Both the position numbers and the translations under genes were made by a program. A stretch of DNA of 64,000 nt from Planctomonas sp. JC2975 (GTDB taxonomy: Bacteria; Actinomycetota; Actinomycetes; Actinomycetales; Microbacteriaceae), in assembly GCF_012985205.1 (NCBI RefSeq), contig NZ_JABEKS010000001.1:186001-250000 (forward strand). Reading direction: 5' to 3'. How positions within the stretch are numbered: the stretch's first letter is position 1; each line of letters starts with the position of its first letter. The notes beneath the pieces are model-generated. The model ran no database searches. It was not told the origin of the DNA and saw only the letters and a program-made list of their open reading frames with translations. Of this stretch, positions 9,058-18,956 are shown piece after piece.

Positions 9058-9411
9058 TCAGTTTCGCTTTCGGAGTAAGTGGGAGAACCGACTGGGGTCG
9101 GCACTCACGAGGAGTTTACCGCGTCGGATTCGGACTTCCCGCCGAGTATGCCTGATCGTTGCAATGCGTGCACGTCGGGCCTCCCAGAGCCCAGCGTATT
9201 CACGGACGGGTCCCAGCACGGCGGGATGGAACGCCGGCTCCGCGGTCTCGTCGAACCGAGCGGACAACAAGTCGGACTTCTCGGTGAGTTCGCCCAGTGC
9301 CCGTAGAGTCGTCATCGCCTTCACGAACAGCCGGTAACCGAGGTAGCCGACCATGCCGAGCAGGGCGAGCACGAGCACCACCCAGATCACGACCCACGAC
9401 CACCACGGCAT
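9058..9411 (-). CDS. Uncharacterised single-pass membrane protein between pafC and tatA
   Basis: Protein of 117 residues with one N-terminal transmembrane helix (about 5-27, Trp-rich at the start) and a soluble, basic tail containing REVRIRRGKLLV. I do not recognise a named domain. It sits in the fixed order pafB-pafC-this gene-tatA-tatC, ten bases after pafC and one base before tatA, so it is certainly part of the transcript. Position suggests a membrane-related role near the Tat system, but that is inference only. The ATG at 9411 was taken because the 40 residues upstream in this frame lie within pafC and look non-coding. Confidence 0.75.
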   Translation of the reverse strand: MPWWSWVVIWVVLVLALLGMVGYLGYRLFVKAMTTLRALGELTEKSDLLSARFDETAEPAFHPAVLGPVREYAGLWEARRARIATIRHTRREVRIRRGKLLVSADPSRFSHLLRKRN

Positions 9412-9421
9412 GTCATCAAGC

Positions 9422-10453
9422 CTACGCGTCGGGCCCCTTGCCGGCGGATTCGGCGGCGGATGCCTGGCCGGCCTCCTCGTAGCGCTCGGCGCCGGCACGC
9501 ACCCATTCGGCGACGGCGGCCCTTGCGTCATCCGGTGCGGTCACGACGACCTGCCCCGCGAACCGCGCGACAAGGCGCTTGAGACCGTGATAGTGCGCGA
9601 CGCGCACCTTCGTATGCACGAGGTCGCCCTCGTGGACGCGTTCCGCGTCTTCCGGGATGTAGTCGGCGATCAGCGGAAGCGACGGTGCAGCGACGTCGAC
9701 GGAGACGGTGAGATCCTCTGCCGAGCCCTGGAACATCCGCTCGGGGAGCACGACGCCCGCCGCGTGTTCGCTGATCGGCTTTCCGGTGGAGACGAGGTGG
9801 TCGATGCGGTCGATGCGAAAGGTGCGAACCGCTTTGCGGAGGTGGCACCAGCCGCGCAGATACCAGTCGTCGTTGACGGACTCGACGCGCAACGGGTCGA
9901 CCGTACGGCGTTCCGAATCGCCGCGCGCGCTGACGTAGTCGAAGTCGAGCTGAGTGCGACGCTCGATGGCCTCGCGCACGGTCGCGACGGTGTCGCGCAA
10001 CGCAGCCGGCGCGACGGCCACCTGGGCAGCGCCGGTCGCCGTTCCGCGTTCCAGCTTCGCCATGAGGGATGCCATGGCGTCGCGATCCGCGTGCTCCGGC
10101 AGCGAGCTGAGGTACTGGAGTCCGGCGATCAGTGCCGCGGCCTCGCGCGCCGACAGCCTCGGTGTGTCGTCGATCGCGACGGTGTGCGTGAGCGCGATGC
10201 GATCGTGCTCCTCCAGCTCGTCCCAATCGATGTCGAAGAGATCGCCGGGGAGATAGGCGTGCGACTCTCCGGGCAGCCCCGACACGGCGATGAGGTGAAC
10301 GGCATCGCGGATCTGCTTCGGCGAGACGTCGAAGGCGGCGGCGGCATCTGCGACGGGGACGCTCTCGTTGTCCATCAGGTACGGGATGAGCGAGAGCAGC
10401 AGGGCCAGCTTGTCGCGGGCGTCGCGGGGTGTTGCGGTGTCAGCCACGGGCAT
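9422..10453 (-). CDS. pafC: WYL-domain transcriptional regulator PafC
   Basis: One half of the PafBC heterodimer, which in mycobacteria activates the LexA-independent DNA damage response. The 343 residues have an N-terminal winged-helix region (about 10-65), a WYL domain in the middle (about 150-235, with DDWYLRGWCHLRKAVRTFRIDRI) and the C-terminal WCX extension. The stop of pafB overlaps its start by 14 bases, so the two are coupled. The protein ends in a short Ala/Gly/Asp tail. It normally follows the Pup ligase gene pafA, which is not found in this window. Confidence 0.92.
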   Translation of the reverse strand: MPVADTATPRDARDKLALLLSLIPYLMDNESVPVADAAAAFDVSPKQIRDAVHLIAVSGLPGESHAYLPGDLFDIDWDELEEHDRIALTHTVAIDDTPRLSAREAAALIAGLQYLSSLPEHADRDAMASLMAKLERGTATGAAQVAVAPAALRDTVATVREAIERRTQLDFDYVSARGDSERRTVDPLRVESVNDDWYLRGWCHLRKAVRTFRIDRIDHLVSTGKPISEHAAGVVLPERMFQGSAEDLTVSVDVAAPSLPLIADYIPEDAERVHEGDLVHTKVRVAHYHGLKRLVARFAGQVVVTAPDDARAAVAEWVRAGAERYEEAGQASAAESAGKGPDA

Positions 10454-11471
10454 CCGCCTCTCCGTTTCCGGCGGTGACGGCCGTGTGCGCGTGCAAGGCG
10501 ATGCCGAGCCTGTCGCGCACCGCGTCGACGAGCCTGGACGGCCAGATGACGCGGACCTCCGGCCCGTATCCGGCGAGTTCGTCGGCGAGGAGTGCCGTGT
10601 CGGAGTAGTGCACCATCAGATTGCCGTCCTCGTTGACCCGCGTGTCTTCGCGCTTGCTCAGCCGCACCCAGGCATCCGTTCCCGGCTGCACGTCGAGTTC
10701 GGCGGCGTTGCGCTCCCAGATCGCCTGCAGTTCGTCGATCGCTTTGGAGGCGTAATCCGTGCCCCGGCGGGTGAAGGACAGCTGCGTGACGCGTGGCTTG
10801 CCGATGACGCGGGACAGGAGGAAGGTGCGCGGGGCATCCACTCCCCTGTCATGGGCGTGCAGCAGCCAGCGGCCGTGGAACTGCACGAGGGCGAGCGGCT
10901 CGACGACGCGCTTGGTCGGCTGGCTCTCGCCGGGTTTCAGGTACTCGAAGTGCACCACGGCGTTTCGCTCCAGCGCGACCTCGAACGGCTCGAAGGCGGC
11001 CTCGCGAGTGCGCACGCGCGGCGCGAACCCCACCACGGGGTCGTCGGCCTCCACGCCGAGCGTGCGCAGCTTCATGATCGCGCGGCGGGAGTCGGACGAC
11101 AGGGACCCCTCGCGCCACACCGTGGCGGCGAGGCGGAGCAACGCCATCTCGCGCGGCGTGAACGTGATGTCGGCGGGCAGGTCGTAGACGGCCTTGGGGA
11201 TGCGGTAGCGCAGCGCCTGGTTGTTGCCGGGGTCCCCCGGATTCTCGACCGTCTCCAACGGGATGCCGAGCTCGCGGATGTCGTCCTTGTCGCGCTCGAA
11301 CTGGCGCTCGAGCGCACTGTTGTCTCCGCCGTCGCGGAAACGGGAGTTGTATCCCTGGACGCTGGAGAGGATCTCGTTCTTCGTCAGCCCCGATTCCGTG
11401 GCCACGAGCGTGAGCACGAGAGAGAAAAGGCGCTCCTCGACCGATACCTTCTGTGGGGACACGCAGGCCAT
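10440..11471 (-). CDS. pafB: WYL-domain transcriptional regulator PafB
   Basis: Partner of PafC. The 343 residues start MACVSPQKVSVEERLFSL, contain a winged-helix DNA-binding region (about 10-80), a WYL domain (about 180-255, GRWLLHAHDRG and TFLLSRVIGKPRV), and a WCX domain. WYL domains are thought to sense single-stranded nucleic acid produced by DNA damage. The ATG at 11471 fits family length; the reading frame continues upstream to 12083, but that stretch is the shadow of the FKBP gene. It lies 89 bases after the FKBP gene and overlaps pafC. Confidence 0.92.
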   Translation of the reverse strand: MACVSPQKVSVEERLFSLVLTLVATESGLTKNEILSSVQGYNSRFRDGGDNSALERQFERDKDDIRELGIPLETVENPGDPGNNQALRYRIPKAVYDLPADITFTPREMALLRLAATVWREGSLSSDSRRAIMKLRTLGVEADDPVVGFAPRVRTREAAFEPFEVALERNAVVHFEYLKPGESQPTKRVVEPLALVQFHGRWLLHAHDRGVDAPRTFLLSRVIGKPRVTQLSFTRRGTDYASKAIDELQAIWERNAAELDVQPGTDAWVRLSKREDTRVNEDGNLMVHYSDTALLADELAGYGPEVRVIWPSRLVDAVRDRLGIALHAHTAVTAGNGEADARG

Positions 11472-11560
11472 CCTAAGGTGCGGCGCGAGCGCGTGCGAGG
11501 CAGCGCGCGTGGTCGTCGCGCGCTGTCCGACACCCGCCTTCCGGTGTTCCGAAGCGGTCG

Positions 11561-12532
11561 CTACTTGGCGATGCCCAGGATGTCGACGACGTAGGCGGTG
11601 GCGTTGCTGCCGGGGGTCACGATGATGAGCTGGCTGCCGACCTGCTGACCCGTCAGCTGCTTCGACACCGTCGTGGGCACCGAGCCGTCGCTCTCCGGCC
11701 AGATGGCCGCGGAGCCATCGCTCCACGAGGAGGACGCCACGGTGTCGGGGGCGCTCCACGCCACGGCCGTGTAGTTGACGACGACCGACTCGTTCTTCTT
11801 GATCACGGCGCCGGAGCCCTGCTTGAGCACAGCGGTCTTGAGGGCGGTCGGCGCGTCGTGCGACGGGATCTTGATGCCCGGCTGGCCGTTGGGTGCGAGC
11901 ACGACGGTGGGCATTCCCGGCTGTGCGGGACGCGGTGCGCCGTTCGCGCGGGCGAGGAAGGCCTTCGTCACGTTGGTGACCGCCACGACGGTCGTCGAGG
12001 CGGGAAGGCCCGACTGCTGCTGGCTGCCGAGGATCTGCCCGACGGTGCCGGTGACGGCGATGCGGGAGCCGACCCGGCTGCACAGCAGCGCCTTCTGCAC
12101 GCCAGGGATCGTGCTCCCCGACGTCGAAGCCGAGATGAGTCCGCTCTCCGGCGAGGACAGCGCTTTGCCGTTGAGGCCGTTGAAGATTCCCAGCGTGATC
12201 ACGACGGGCTGGCCGGCCGTGATCTGGTCGCCGGAACCCGCCTTGATGGTGCTCTTCTGCAGCGAGTCGGCGTGCAGAGGCTTCGGGAACGAACCGGTGG
12301 ACTCAGTCGGGCTGGCCGACGAACGCACCAGGGTCGAGGCATCTCCCGGCTGCACGCAGGAACTGCTCGCGGAGGCCGAGCATCCGGTGAGTGCCAAGGC
12401 GACGAGCGCCGCGGCGGACAGGACGACTCCGATCCGACGAGCGGGGACGCTGCGTCCGGTTCCAGTGCGGTCGGCGGCCGGACGGTCCGAGACGATGCGG
12501 TCCATGGCTGTGCGTGGCAGGAGTGTGCGCAC
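11561..12532 (-). CDS. FKBP-type peptidyl-prolyl isomerase lipoprotein
   Basis: Secreted, lipid-anchored prolyl isomerase of about 323 residues. A signal peptide ends in the lipobox LALTGC near residues 46-51, so Lnt and the lipoprotein pathway would modify it. Two FKBP-like halves follow: about 95-190 and 225-323. The second has GSGAVIKKNESVVVNYTAVAW and ends VVDILGIAK. The GTG start at 12532 has AGAGGA close upstream; an ATG at 12505 is the alternative. It lies in the conserved paf/tat gene order, directly downstream of trmI. Its active-site aromatic residues are partly conserved, so catalytic activity is probable but not certain. Confidence 0.9.
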   Translation of the reverse strand: MRTLLPRTAMDRIVSDRPAADRTGTGRSVPARRIGVVLSAAALVALALTGCSASASSSCVQPGDASTLVRSSASPTESTGSFPKPLHADSLQKSTIKAGSGDQITAGQPVVITLGIFNGLNGKALSSPESGLISASTSGSTIPGVQKALLCSRVGSRIAVTGTVGQILGSQQQSGLPASTTVVAVTNVTKAFLARANGAPRPAQPGMPTVVLAPNGQPGIKIPSHDAPTALKTAVLKQGSGAVIKKNESVVVNYTAVAWSAPDTVASSSWSDGSAAIWPESDGSVPTTVSKQLTGQQVGSQLIIVTPGSNATAYVVDILGIAK

Positions 12533-12591
12533 GATTCCTCTTTCGATGAAAGACGACGGGATCGGAGCAGGCGGCGCTCCGGCACCCCATG

Positions 12592-13629
12592 CTAGTCGAC
12601 GGTGTTATCACCCTCCGCCGGAGAGGAGTCCCCGGCGCTCTCGTCGCGTTCGCGAGCGAGTCGGGCGGATTCGGATGCCTCGCGCACTCGCTTGCGCAGG
12701 CTCTTCGGGCTCACCACCCGCTCGCCGAGGGCGCCTGGCGTCCAGGCCTCGACGTCTTCGTCGCTGTACTCGCTCTTCGACGCCCGTCGCTTCAACTCGG
12801 GGAGAACGGTGCCAGGAGCGAGAAGACGCGCCGTGATGAGGAATCCGGTGTGCGCGATCATGCGGTGGTCCGGTCGCACGGCGAGACCCTCGACGTGCCA
12901 TCCGCGCACCATCGTCTCGTTGGAGACGGGCCGGGTGAAGGATCCGCTTGCACGGATCGCCTCAGCCACGCGGGACAGCTGGGTGACGGTCGCGACGTAA
13001 CAAAGGAGTACGCCGCCGGGCTTCAGGGCGGTGGCGCAGGCATCCACGCACTCCCAGGGCGCGAGCATGTCGAGCACGATCCGGTCGACACTGCCGTCGG
13101 GGAGCGCGTTCGGCAGCTCCTCCTGCAGGTCGCCGACGGTGAGGGACCAGGTGTCGGGCAGGCGGCCGAAGAAGGTCTCGACGTTGCCGCGCGCGACATC
13201 CGCGAACTCGTCACGGCGCTCGAAGGACGCCAGGCGCCCTTCCGGACCGATGGCGCGCAGCAGCCACAGGGACAGGGCGCCGGAACCCACGCCGGCCTCG
13301 ACGACGGTCGCCCCGGGGAAGATGTCGGCCTGCGCGAGGATCTGCGCTGCGTCCTTCGGATAGACGATCGCGGCGCCACGCGGCATGGACATGACGAAGT
13401 CGGTGAGCAGCGGGCGCAGTGCGAGGTGCTCGATGCCGGCCTCGTTGGCGACGACGGACCCGTCTGGCCGGCCGATGATGGCATCGTGCGGCAGCGGGCC
13501 GCGGTGCGTGTGGAACACCTTGCCCGGCTCGAGCGTGATCGTGTGCAGGTGTCCGCGCGGGCCGGTCAGCTGCACACGATCGCCTGCGCGGAACGGACCG
13601 GACGCGGCGGGAAGCTCGTGGTCGCTCAC
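12592..13629 (-). CDS. trmI: tRNA (adenine-58-N1)-methyltransferase TrmI
   Basis: Methylates A58 in the T-loop of tRNAs using S-adenosylmethionine. The 345-residue protein has an N-terminal beta-barrel-like domain (about 10-65), the SAM motif EAGVGSG at 111-117, and the family block LDMLAPWE near 186-193. A charged C-terminal tail of about 45 residues carries KSEYSDEDVEAWTPGALGER, also usual in actinobacterial homologues. The GTG at 13629 overlaps the upstream HAD gene stop (GTGA). In many actinobacteria this gene is followed by the AAA ATPase, dop, pup and proteasome genes; here the next gene is the FKBP lipoprotein after 59 bp. Confidence 0.94.
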   Translation of the reverse strand: MSDHELPAASGPFRAGDRVQLTGPRGHLHTITLEPGKVFHTHRGPLPHDAIIGRPDGSVVANEAGIEHLALRPLLTDFVMSMPRGAAIVYPKDAAQILAQADIFPGATVVEAGVGSGALSLWLLRAIGPEGRLASFERRDEFADVARGNVETFFGRLPDTWSLTVGDLQEELPNALPDGSVDRIVLDMLAPWECVDACATALKPGGVLLCYVATVTQLSRVAEAIRASGSFTRPVSNETMVRGWHVEGLAVRPDHRMIAHTGFLITARLLAPGTVLPELKRRASKSEYSDEDVEAWTPGALGERVVSPKSLRKRVREASESARLARERDESAGDSSPAEGDNTVD

Positions 13630-14297
13630 GCTGCACGCTCCTCGAACAGTGCCGCCAGGTCGGTGAAGGTGCGGCCGTCGAGCGTGGGCCACAGGGTGTG
13701 CTCGTCGCTTTCCGGCAGCGGAATCATGTGCGGAACGCCGATCGCGACGGTTCCGGCCGCGACGGCGGAGGCCAGCCCGTTCATCGAGTCCTCGATGGCG
13801 ATGCAGTCCTGCGCGCGCACGCCGAGCAGGCGGGCCGCATCGAGATACGGGTCTGCGAACGGCTTCGGCCGCTCCACCTCGTCGCCCGTGACGAGCACGT
13901 CGAAGCCCTCGAACGGGATGTGCCCGACGATCTGCTCAGCCATGTCGCGGATCGACATGGTCACCAGCGCCGTCTTGACACCGTGCTGACGGATGTCGAG
14001 CAAAAGCTCCTTAGCGCCCGGACGCCACGGCACCCCGTGCTCGTCCAGCTGCTGCTGCACGCGACGCGTGAGCGTCGCCACGATCGTGTCGGCGTCGAGG
14101 TCCACACCGTGCTGCTGGAACACCTTGGCCGACTCCCAGAGACCGGATCCGACGAGGATGAGCGCGTCGTCGTGGGTCCAGGATCCGCCGTGCTCGTGCA
14201 CGAGCTCCGTCTCCGCCTGCATCCAGTACGGCTCGGTGTCGACGAGGGTGCCGTCCATGTCGAACAGGACGGCGGAGGGGAATGCGGTCACGGGCAT
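13626..14297 (-). CDS. HAD family hydrolase (beta-phosphoglucomutase-like)
   Basis: Phosphatase or phosphomutase of the HAD superfamily, 223 residues. Motif I DMDGTLVDTE is near residue 12, motif II is LVTMS near 110, and the Lys and Asp motifs lie in RPKPFADPYLDAARLLG and AIEDSMNGL. The cap domain is the helical type between motifs I and II. Its conserved place upstream of trmI is known in actinobacteria, but the substrate is not established. The start at ATG 14297 leaves 58 bp to the divergent PAC2 gene. The stop overlaps trmI by four bases. Confidence 0.9.
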   Translation of the reverse strand: MPVTAFPSAVLFDMDGTLVDTEPYWMQAETELVHEHGGSWTHDDALILVGSGLWESAKVFQQHGVDLDADTIVATLTRRVQQQLDEHGVPWRPGAKELLLDIRQHGVKTALVTMSIRDMAEQIVGHIPFEGFDVLVTGDEVERPKPFADPYLDAARLLGVRAQDCIAIEDSMNGLASAVAAGTVAIGVPHMIPLPESDEHTLWPTLDGRTFTDLAALFEERAA

Positions 14298-14355
14298 CCA
14301 GCCTATCCTGGGTAGGCGTGTCCGACCGGGCACGGAGCGGGAGCGGAATCCAAGC

Positions 14356-15297
14356 GTGAGCAACGACAGCCGGATCTTCGACGGACGCATCCTCGTCGTC
14401 GCGTTCGAGGGGTGGAACGACGCAGGAGAGGCAGCCAGCGGGGCCGTGCGCACCCTCAAGGACGCGCTCGACGTGGTGCCGGTGGCGACCATCGACCCCG
14501 AGCTCTACTACGACTTCCAGTTCAACCGTCCCACCCTCGCGGCAGACGAGGAGGGCCAGCGACGGCTGGAGTGGCCGGGATCTGTGGTGTACGCGCCGGT
14601 GTCGCCCGGCATTCGGATCGACCCTCTCGAGGACGTCGCCGAGTACCACGCGAGCGGCACGGGGGTCGGCAACCTCTTCCTCCTGCTCGGAACGGAGCCG
14701 TCCCGCAGCTGGAAGGCGTTCACGGCCGAACTGATCGATGCAGCGCTCGCCGCAGGGATCGACGCCGTCGTGCTGCTCGGATCCATGCTCGCCGACGTTC
14801 CGCACACACGTCCCATCTCGGTGCACTCCTCGAGCGAGAATCAGCAGGTGCGCGCGGAGCTGGGGGTGGAGCGGCCGACGTACGAAGGGCCGGTCGGAAT
14901 CCTGAGCGTGTTCGCCGATGCGGCGGAGGCGGTGGGCATTCCCACGCTGTCGCTGTGGGCATCCGTTCCGCACTACGTGCACAACTCCCCCAGCCCGAAG
15001 GCGATGCTGGCGCTCATCGAGAAGCTCGAGCAGATCATCGACGTGACTGTTCCGCGCGGCGACCTCGTCGCCGACTCCGCAGCCTGGGAGAGCGGCATCG
15101 ACGCGCTGGCAGCGGACGACGAGGACATGGCCGCCTACATCGAGCAGTTGGAGCAGGCGCGCGACACCGTCGACTCGCCAGAGGCGAGTGGCGAGGCGAT
15201 CGCTCAGGAGTTCGAGCGCTACCTGCGTCGTCGAGGCGACGGTCGCGGTGACAAGGGCGACGGCCGGGGGCCGGACGAGCCCTGGCGTCGCGAGTAA
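14356..15297 (+). CDS. PAC2 (proteasome assembly chaperone 2) family protein
   Basis: Protein of 313 residues in the PAC2 family, which in eukaryotes assembles 20S proteasomes but in bacteria has no settled role. It begins VSNDSRIFDGRILVVAFEGWNDAGEAAS, the usual family opening, and ends in a helical region followed by a very basic Gly/Arg/Asp tail. The GTG at 14356 follows GGAGCGGAAT. It diverges from the HAD-trmI transcript. Because the proteasome genes are absent from the neighbouring locus, its retention argues that it works independently of a proteasome; this is inference. Confidence 0.88.
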   Translation: MSNDSRIFDGRILVVAFEGWNDAGEAASGAVRTLKDALDVVPVATIDPELYYDFQFNRPTLAADEEGQRRLEWPGSVVYAPVSPGIRIDPLEDVAEYHASGTGVGNLFLLLGTEPSRSWKAFTAELIDAALAAGIDAVVLLGSMLADVPHTRPISVHSSSENQQVRAELGVERPTYEGPVGILSVFADAAEAVGIPTLSLWASVPHYVHNSPSPKAMLALIEKLEQIIDVTVPRGDLVADSAAWESGIDALAADDEDMAAYIEQLEQARDTVDSPEASGEAIAQEFERYLRRRGDGRGDKGDGRGPDEPWRRE

Positions 15298-15316
15298 GGA
15301 CAGCGAACAGCAGCGG

Positions 15317-16588
15317 TCAGAGCACGACGCCGAGCAGCGCGTCCACCAGGCCGCTGACGAGTTCTGGATCGTCGACACCCGAATCGGCCGCCGCATCGAC
15401 TGCGGCCAAGGCGCCAGGGGTGTCGAGGTCGTCTGCGAGGCGCGCACGGACAGTGGCGAGAACGTCGTCCGCCTTCACGCCGGCCGGATCCGCGCGGATG
15501 CTGCGCCAGGCAGCCAGCCGTGACTCCGCCTCGCGCAGGCCCTCCGGGGTCCACTCCCATTCGGTGCGATAGTGGTGGGCGAGCAGCGCGAGCCGGACAG
15601 CCGCGGGATCGACGCCCTCCTCCACCAGCCGTGAGACGAGGACCAGGTTGCCCAGAGACTTGCTCATCTTCTCGCCCTGGTAGGCGATCAAGCCCGCGTG
15701 GCTGTAGACCTTGGCGAGCGGATGTCCGCTCAGCGCAGCTGCGTGCCCGGCACTCAGTTCGTGGTGCGGGAACAGCAGGTCTGCTCCGCCGCCCTGCACG
15801 GTGAAATCATGTCCGAGGTGCTTCAGTGCGATGACCGAGCACTCGATGTGCCAGCCGGGACGGCCGCGGCCCACCACGGAGTCCCACGCCGGCTCGCCGT
15901 CGCGTGCCGCCCGCCACAGGAGCGGATCGAGTTGGTCGCGTTTGCCCGGTCGATCCGGGTCGCCGCCGCGCTCGGCCGACAGGGCGAGCATCGTGGCCCG
16001 GTCGAGGTTGCTCTCGTCGCCGATTCGCCAGGGGCTCGTCTGCGCGGCCGCCGCGACATCGAAGTACACGTCGTCGGTGTCGGATCCGTCGCCGGCCCCG
16101 GTGCCCCCCTTGGTGTCTGGGGTGGGCACGCGGTAAGCCGTGCCGCGCTCGAGGAGGAGGGCGACGGCATCCGCGATCTCATCGATCACCTCGGTGACGG
16201 CGACGTAGTCCTGAGGAGGAAGGATGCGCAGCGCCTCCATGTCGCCCCGGAACAGCTCGATCTGCTGGGCGGCGAGGTCGCGCCAGTCGACGCCGGTGGC
16301 TGTTGCGCGCTCCAGGAGCGGGTCGTCGACATCCGTGATGTTCTGCGCGTAGTGCACTTCGAGGCCCGCGTCCAGCCAGACCCTCTGCAGCGTGTCGAAG
16401 GCGAGATAGGTGTTGGCATGCCCGATGTGCGTCGCGTCGTACGGGGTGATGCCGCACACGTAGAGCCGCGCGACCGGGTCCTCGGGGGTCGAGCACTGGT
16501 AGCTGTTCGACGCGCTGTCGAACAGCTGCGGCGCCGTGCCGCTTCCCGGCAGCCGGGGAACGGACGGCCTTGGCCACGCCTCAGGCAC
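15317..16588 (-). CDS. mshC: Cysteine:GlcN-Ins ligase MshC (mycothiol biosynthesis)
   Basis: Joins cysteine to glucosaminyl-inositol using ATP, the penultimate step of mycothiol synthesis in the cytoplasm. The 423 residues are homologous to class I cysteinyl-tRNA synthetases. Cys45 in YVCGITPYD is a zinc ligand, the HIGH motif is THIGHANT at 53-60, Cys250 lies in WHIECS, and KMSKS is at 307-311. The family block [13 protein letters not shown] distinguishes it from CysS. A Gly/Asp-rich insertion at about 158-172 is unusual but lies in a loop. Its start overlaps the uppP stop by eight bases. It marks the genome as a mycothiol producer. Confidence 0.95.
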   Translation of the reverse strand: MPEAWPRPSVPRLPGSGTAPQLFDSASNSYQCSTPEDPVARLYVCGITPYDATHIGHANTYLAFDTLQRVWLDAGLEVHYAQNITDVDDPLLERATATGVDWRDLAAQQIELFRGDMEALRILPPQDYVAVTEVIDEIADAVALLLERGTAYRVPTPDTKGGTGAGDGSDTDDVYFDVAAAAQTSPWRIGDESNLDRATMLALSAERGGDPDRPGKRDQLDPLLWRAARDGEPAWDSVVGRGRPGWHIECSVIALKHLGHDFTVQGGGADLLFPHHELSAGHAAALSGHPLAKVYSHAGLIAYQGEKMSKSLGNLVLVSRLVEEGVDPAAVRLALLAHHYRTEWEWTPEGLREAESRLAAWRSIRADPAGVKADDVLATVRARLADDLDTPGALAAVDAAADSGVDDPELVSGLVDALLGVVL

Positions 16589-17450
16589 TCAGGACCCCCG
16601 TCGCCAGAAGGATCATGAGCAGTACGCCGATGACGATGCGGTAGATCACGAACGGCAGGAAACTGTGGCGCGAGATGTACCGCATGAAGAACGCGATCAC
16701 GAGCAGGCCGACCGCGAACGCGACGACCGTGGCTCCGAACGTGTCGAGCGCGTTGAACACCTCGGGCGTGCACGTGCCTGCTGCAGCCTCGGCGCTGCCC
16801 GCGATGCACGGATGCTTCACGGACTTGTACAGCTCGTACAGTCCGCTGCCGAACACGGCCGGCATGGCGAGCAGGAACGAATACCGGGCAGCAGCGCTGC
16901 GCTGATAGCCCATGAACAGTCCGGCGGAGATGGTGCCGCCGGATCGTGAGACGCCAGGAATCAGCGCGAGGGACTGGGCGAGACCGTAGATGGCCGCGTG
17001 ACCCCACGTGAGCTCTGACACGCGGCGCGTCTTCGCACCGAAGTGATCGGCGAGCCACAGGACGATCGCGAACACGATGAGCATGATCGCGACGATCCAC
17101 AGCGAGCGGAACGTCGTCTCGATGTCTTTCTGGAACAGCAGGCCGAGGATGACGATCGGGATGCTGCCGACGATGATCATCCAGCCCAGCTTGGCGGTCG
17201 CGTCGCCCCGCGGAATGCGCCCGAACAGTGCCAGGAACCACTGCTTGATGATGTGGGTCACGTCGCGCCAGAAGTACACGAGCACCGCCAGCTCGGTGCC
17301 GAGCTGGATGATGGCGGTGAATGCAGCCCCGGGATCCGCTCCCGTGCCGATGAGCTCGCCGACGATGCGCACGTGAGCGCTCGAGGAGATGGGAAGGAAC
17401 TCGGTGAGCCCCTGCACGAGGCCGAGGATCAGCGCGTTGACGAAGTCCAT
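16581..17450 (-). CDS. uppP: Undecaprenyl-diphosphatase
   Basis: BacA-type integral membrane phosphatase that recycles undecaprenyl diphosphate to the monophosphate carrier for peptidoglycan synthesis. The 289 residues have about eight membrane segments. The two family signatures are present: [15 protein letters not shown] at 13-27 and GVSRSGGT near 165-172. A periplasmic loop with two cysteines ([15 protein letters not shown]) follows the sixth segment and is not typical. Loss of this gene's product usually causes bacitracin sensitivity. It lies 13 bp downstream of the M20 peptidase gene and overlaps mshC. Confidence 0.95.
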   Translation of the reverse strand: MDFVNALILGLVQGLTEFLPISSSAHVRIVGELIGTGADPGAAFTAIIQLGTELAVLVYFWRDVTHIIKQWFLALFGRIPRGDATAKLGWMIIVGSIPIVILGLLFQKDIETTFRSLWIVAIMLIVFAIVLWLADHFGAKTRRVSELTWGHAAIYGLAQSLALIPGVSRSGGTISAGLFMGYQRSAAARYSFLLAMPAVFGSGLYELYKSVKHPCIAGSAEAAAGTCTPEVFNALDTFGATVVAFAVGLLVIAFFMRYISRHSFLPFVIYRIVIGVLLMILLATGVLSA

Positions 17451-17463
17451 CGCACCCTTTCGG

Positions 17464-18807
17464 TCAGTAGGTGGCCAGGAGGTGGCGCAGGACGGTGCGT
17501 CCGAACACGAGCGAGTCGAGCGGCACGCGCTCGTCGACGCCGTGGAACATGGCTGGGAAGTCGATGCCTGCCGGCAGCTGAAGCGGAGCGAATCCGTATC
17601 CGGTGATGCCGAGGCGGCTGAGTGCCTTGTTGTCCGTTCCTCCGGAAAGGAGGTACGGCAGCACGACGGCGTCGCGATCGTGCGTCAGCAGGGCATCCCT
17701 CATCGCATCGACCAGTTGGCCGGCGAACGGAGCCTCAAGCCCGATGTCGCGATGAACGATCTCGATGTCGACCTCGTCGTCGACCAACTCGCGCACCTTC
17801 AGGAGCACGTCGTCCTCTTCGCCGGCGAGCGTGCGGATGTCCACGAGCGCTTCCGCGCGCTCCGGCACCACATTGTGCTTGTAGCCAGCCTTCAGCAGCG
17901 TGGGGTTGCTCGTGGTGCGCAGCGTCGCGCGGATGAACCCGGATGCCGTTCCGCTGCGCAGCACCACCTCGTCGGGTCCGAGAGCGACCGGGTCGACCCC
18001 GAGCAGGCGTGCCAGCTCTCCGATCAGCTGCGTGGTCGTGTCGGTCAGCCGCAGCGGCCACTCGTGCCGTCCGATGGCGACGACCGCCTCGGCGAGCTTG
18101 GTGACGGCGTTGTCCGCGACCATACGGGATCCGTGGGCGGCGCGACCGCGGGCGATCAGCCGGATCCAGACCAGGGACTTCTCCCCCGTCTGCAACAGAT
18201 ACGCGCGCTTTCCGCCGACGTCGACCGAGTATCCGCCGACCTCGCTGATGGCCTCTGTCGCGCCCTCGAACACCTCGGGATGCTCGTCCACCATGAAATG
18301 CGAGCCGAAGAGTCCACCGTCCTCCTCGTCGGCGAAGAACGCGATGACCAGGTCGCGTTCCGGAGCCTCCCCCGCCCGGACGATGTCGCCGAGCGCCGTG
18401 AGGATCATCGCGTCCATGTTCTTCATGTCCACGGCGCCGCGGCCCCAGAGCAACCCGTCGTGGATCTCGCCGGCGAACGGATCGAAGGTCCAGTCGGCGG
18501 GATCCGCTGGGACGACATCCAGGTGCCCGTGCACGACCAGGGCCGGCTTGTCCTTGCTGCGTCCCTCGACGCGTGCGATGACCGTTGTGCGGTCTGGACG
18601 GGACTCGTACGTGCGCGGCTGGAGCCCGAGGGAGGCGAGGTGGTCGCTGACGTAGGCGGCGGCATCCGTCTCGCCCTTGGCCCGCCCCTCACCCCAGTTC
18701 GTGGTGTCGATGCGGATGAGGTCCCTGGCGATCCGGGCGGTCTCATCGAGCTGCGGCTCGGGCTCCCGCTCGACGGCACTCTGCTCGGCGTCGTTCGGGG
18801 TGGTCAT
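17464..18807 (-). CDS. M20 family metallopeptidase (dipeptidase/deacylase-like)
   Basis: Two-zinc hydrolase of 447 residues. Metal ligands are visible in HGHLDVVP (His95, Asp97 as catalytic Asp), GRGAVDMKN (Asp127), and ADEEDGG (Glu161/162); the late GGTDNKAL and MFHGVDERV complete the set. A dimerisation domain is inserted at about 215-330. Substrates in this family range from dipeptides to N-acyl amino acids and cannot be fixed here. The N-terminal 20 residues are polar and lack a signal peptide, so it is cytoplasmic. It begins the uppP-mshC transcript. Start taken at ATG 18807. Confidence 0.92.
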   Translation of the reverse strand: MTTPNDAEQSAVEREPEPQLDETARIARDLIRIDTTNWGEGRAKGETDAAAYVSDHLASLGLQPRTYESRPDRTTVIARVEGRSKDKPALVVHGHLDVVPADPADWTFDPFAGEIHDGLLWGRGAVDMKNMDAMILTALGDIVRAGEAPERDLVIAFFADEEDGGLFGSHFMVDEHPEVFEGATEAISEVGGYSVDVGGKRAYLLQTGEKSLVWIRLIARGRAAHGSRMVADNAVTKLAEAVVAIGRHEWPLRLTDTTTQLIGELARLLGVDPVALGPDEVVLRSGTASGFIRATLRTTSNPTLLKAGYKHNVVPERAEALVDIRTLAGEEDDVLLKVRELVDDEVDIEIVHRDIGLEAPFAGQLVDAMRDALLTHDRDAVVLPYLLSGGTDNKALSRLGITGYGFAPLQLPAGIDFPAMFHGVDERVPLDSLVFGRTVLRHLLATY

Positions 18808-18956
18808 GCTGCAACGCTACCGGCCATGCGCACACCGCGACCAATCGGATCCCCTGCGATCCGCCCCCTCCAGTGGTGCTCCCGGTGTGCACGGAGGCCC
18901 TCTGAAACCGTGCTAATCTCGTACGTCGGCGGTTGAAACCTCAACTTCCGAACTGC

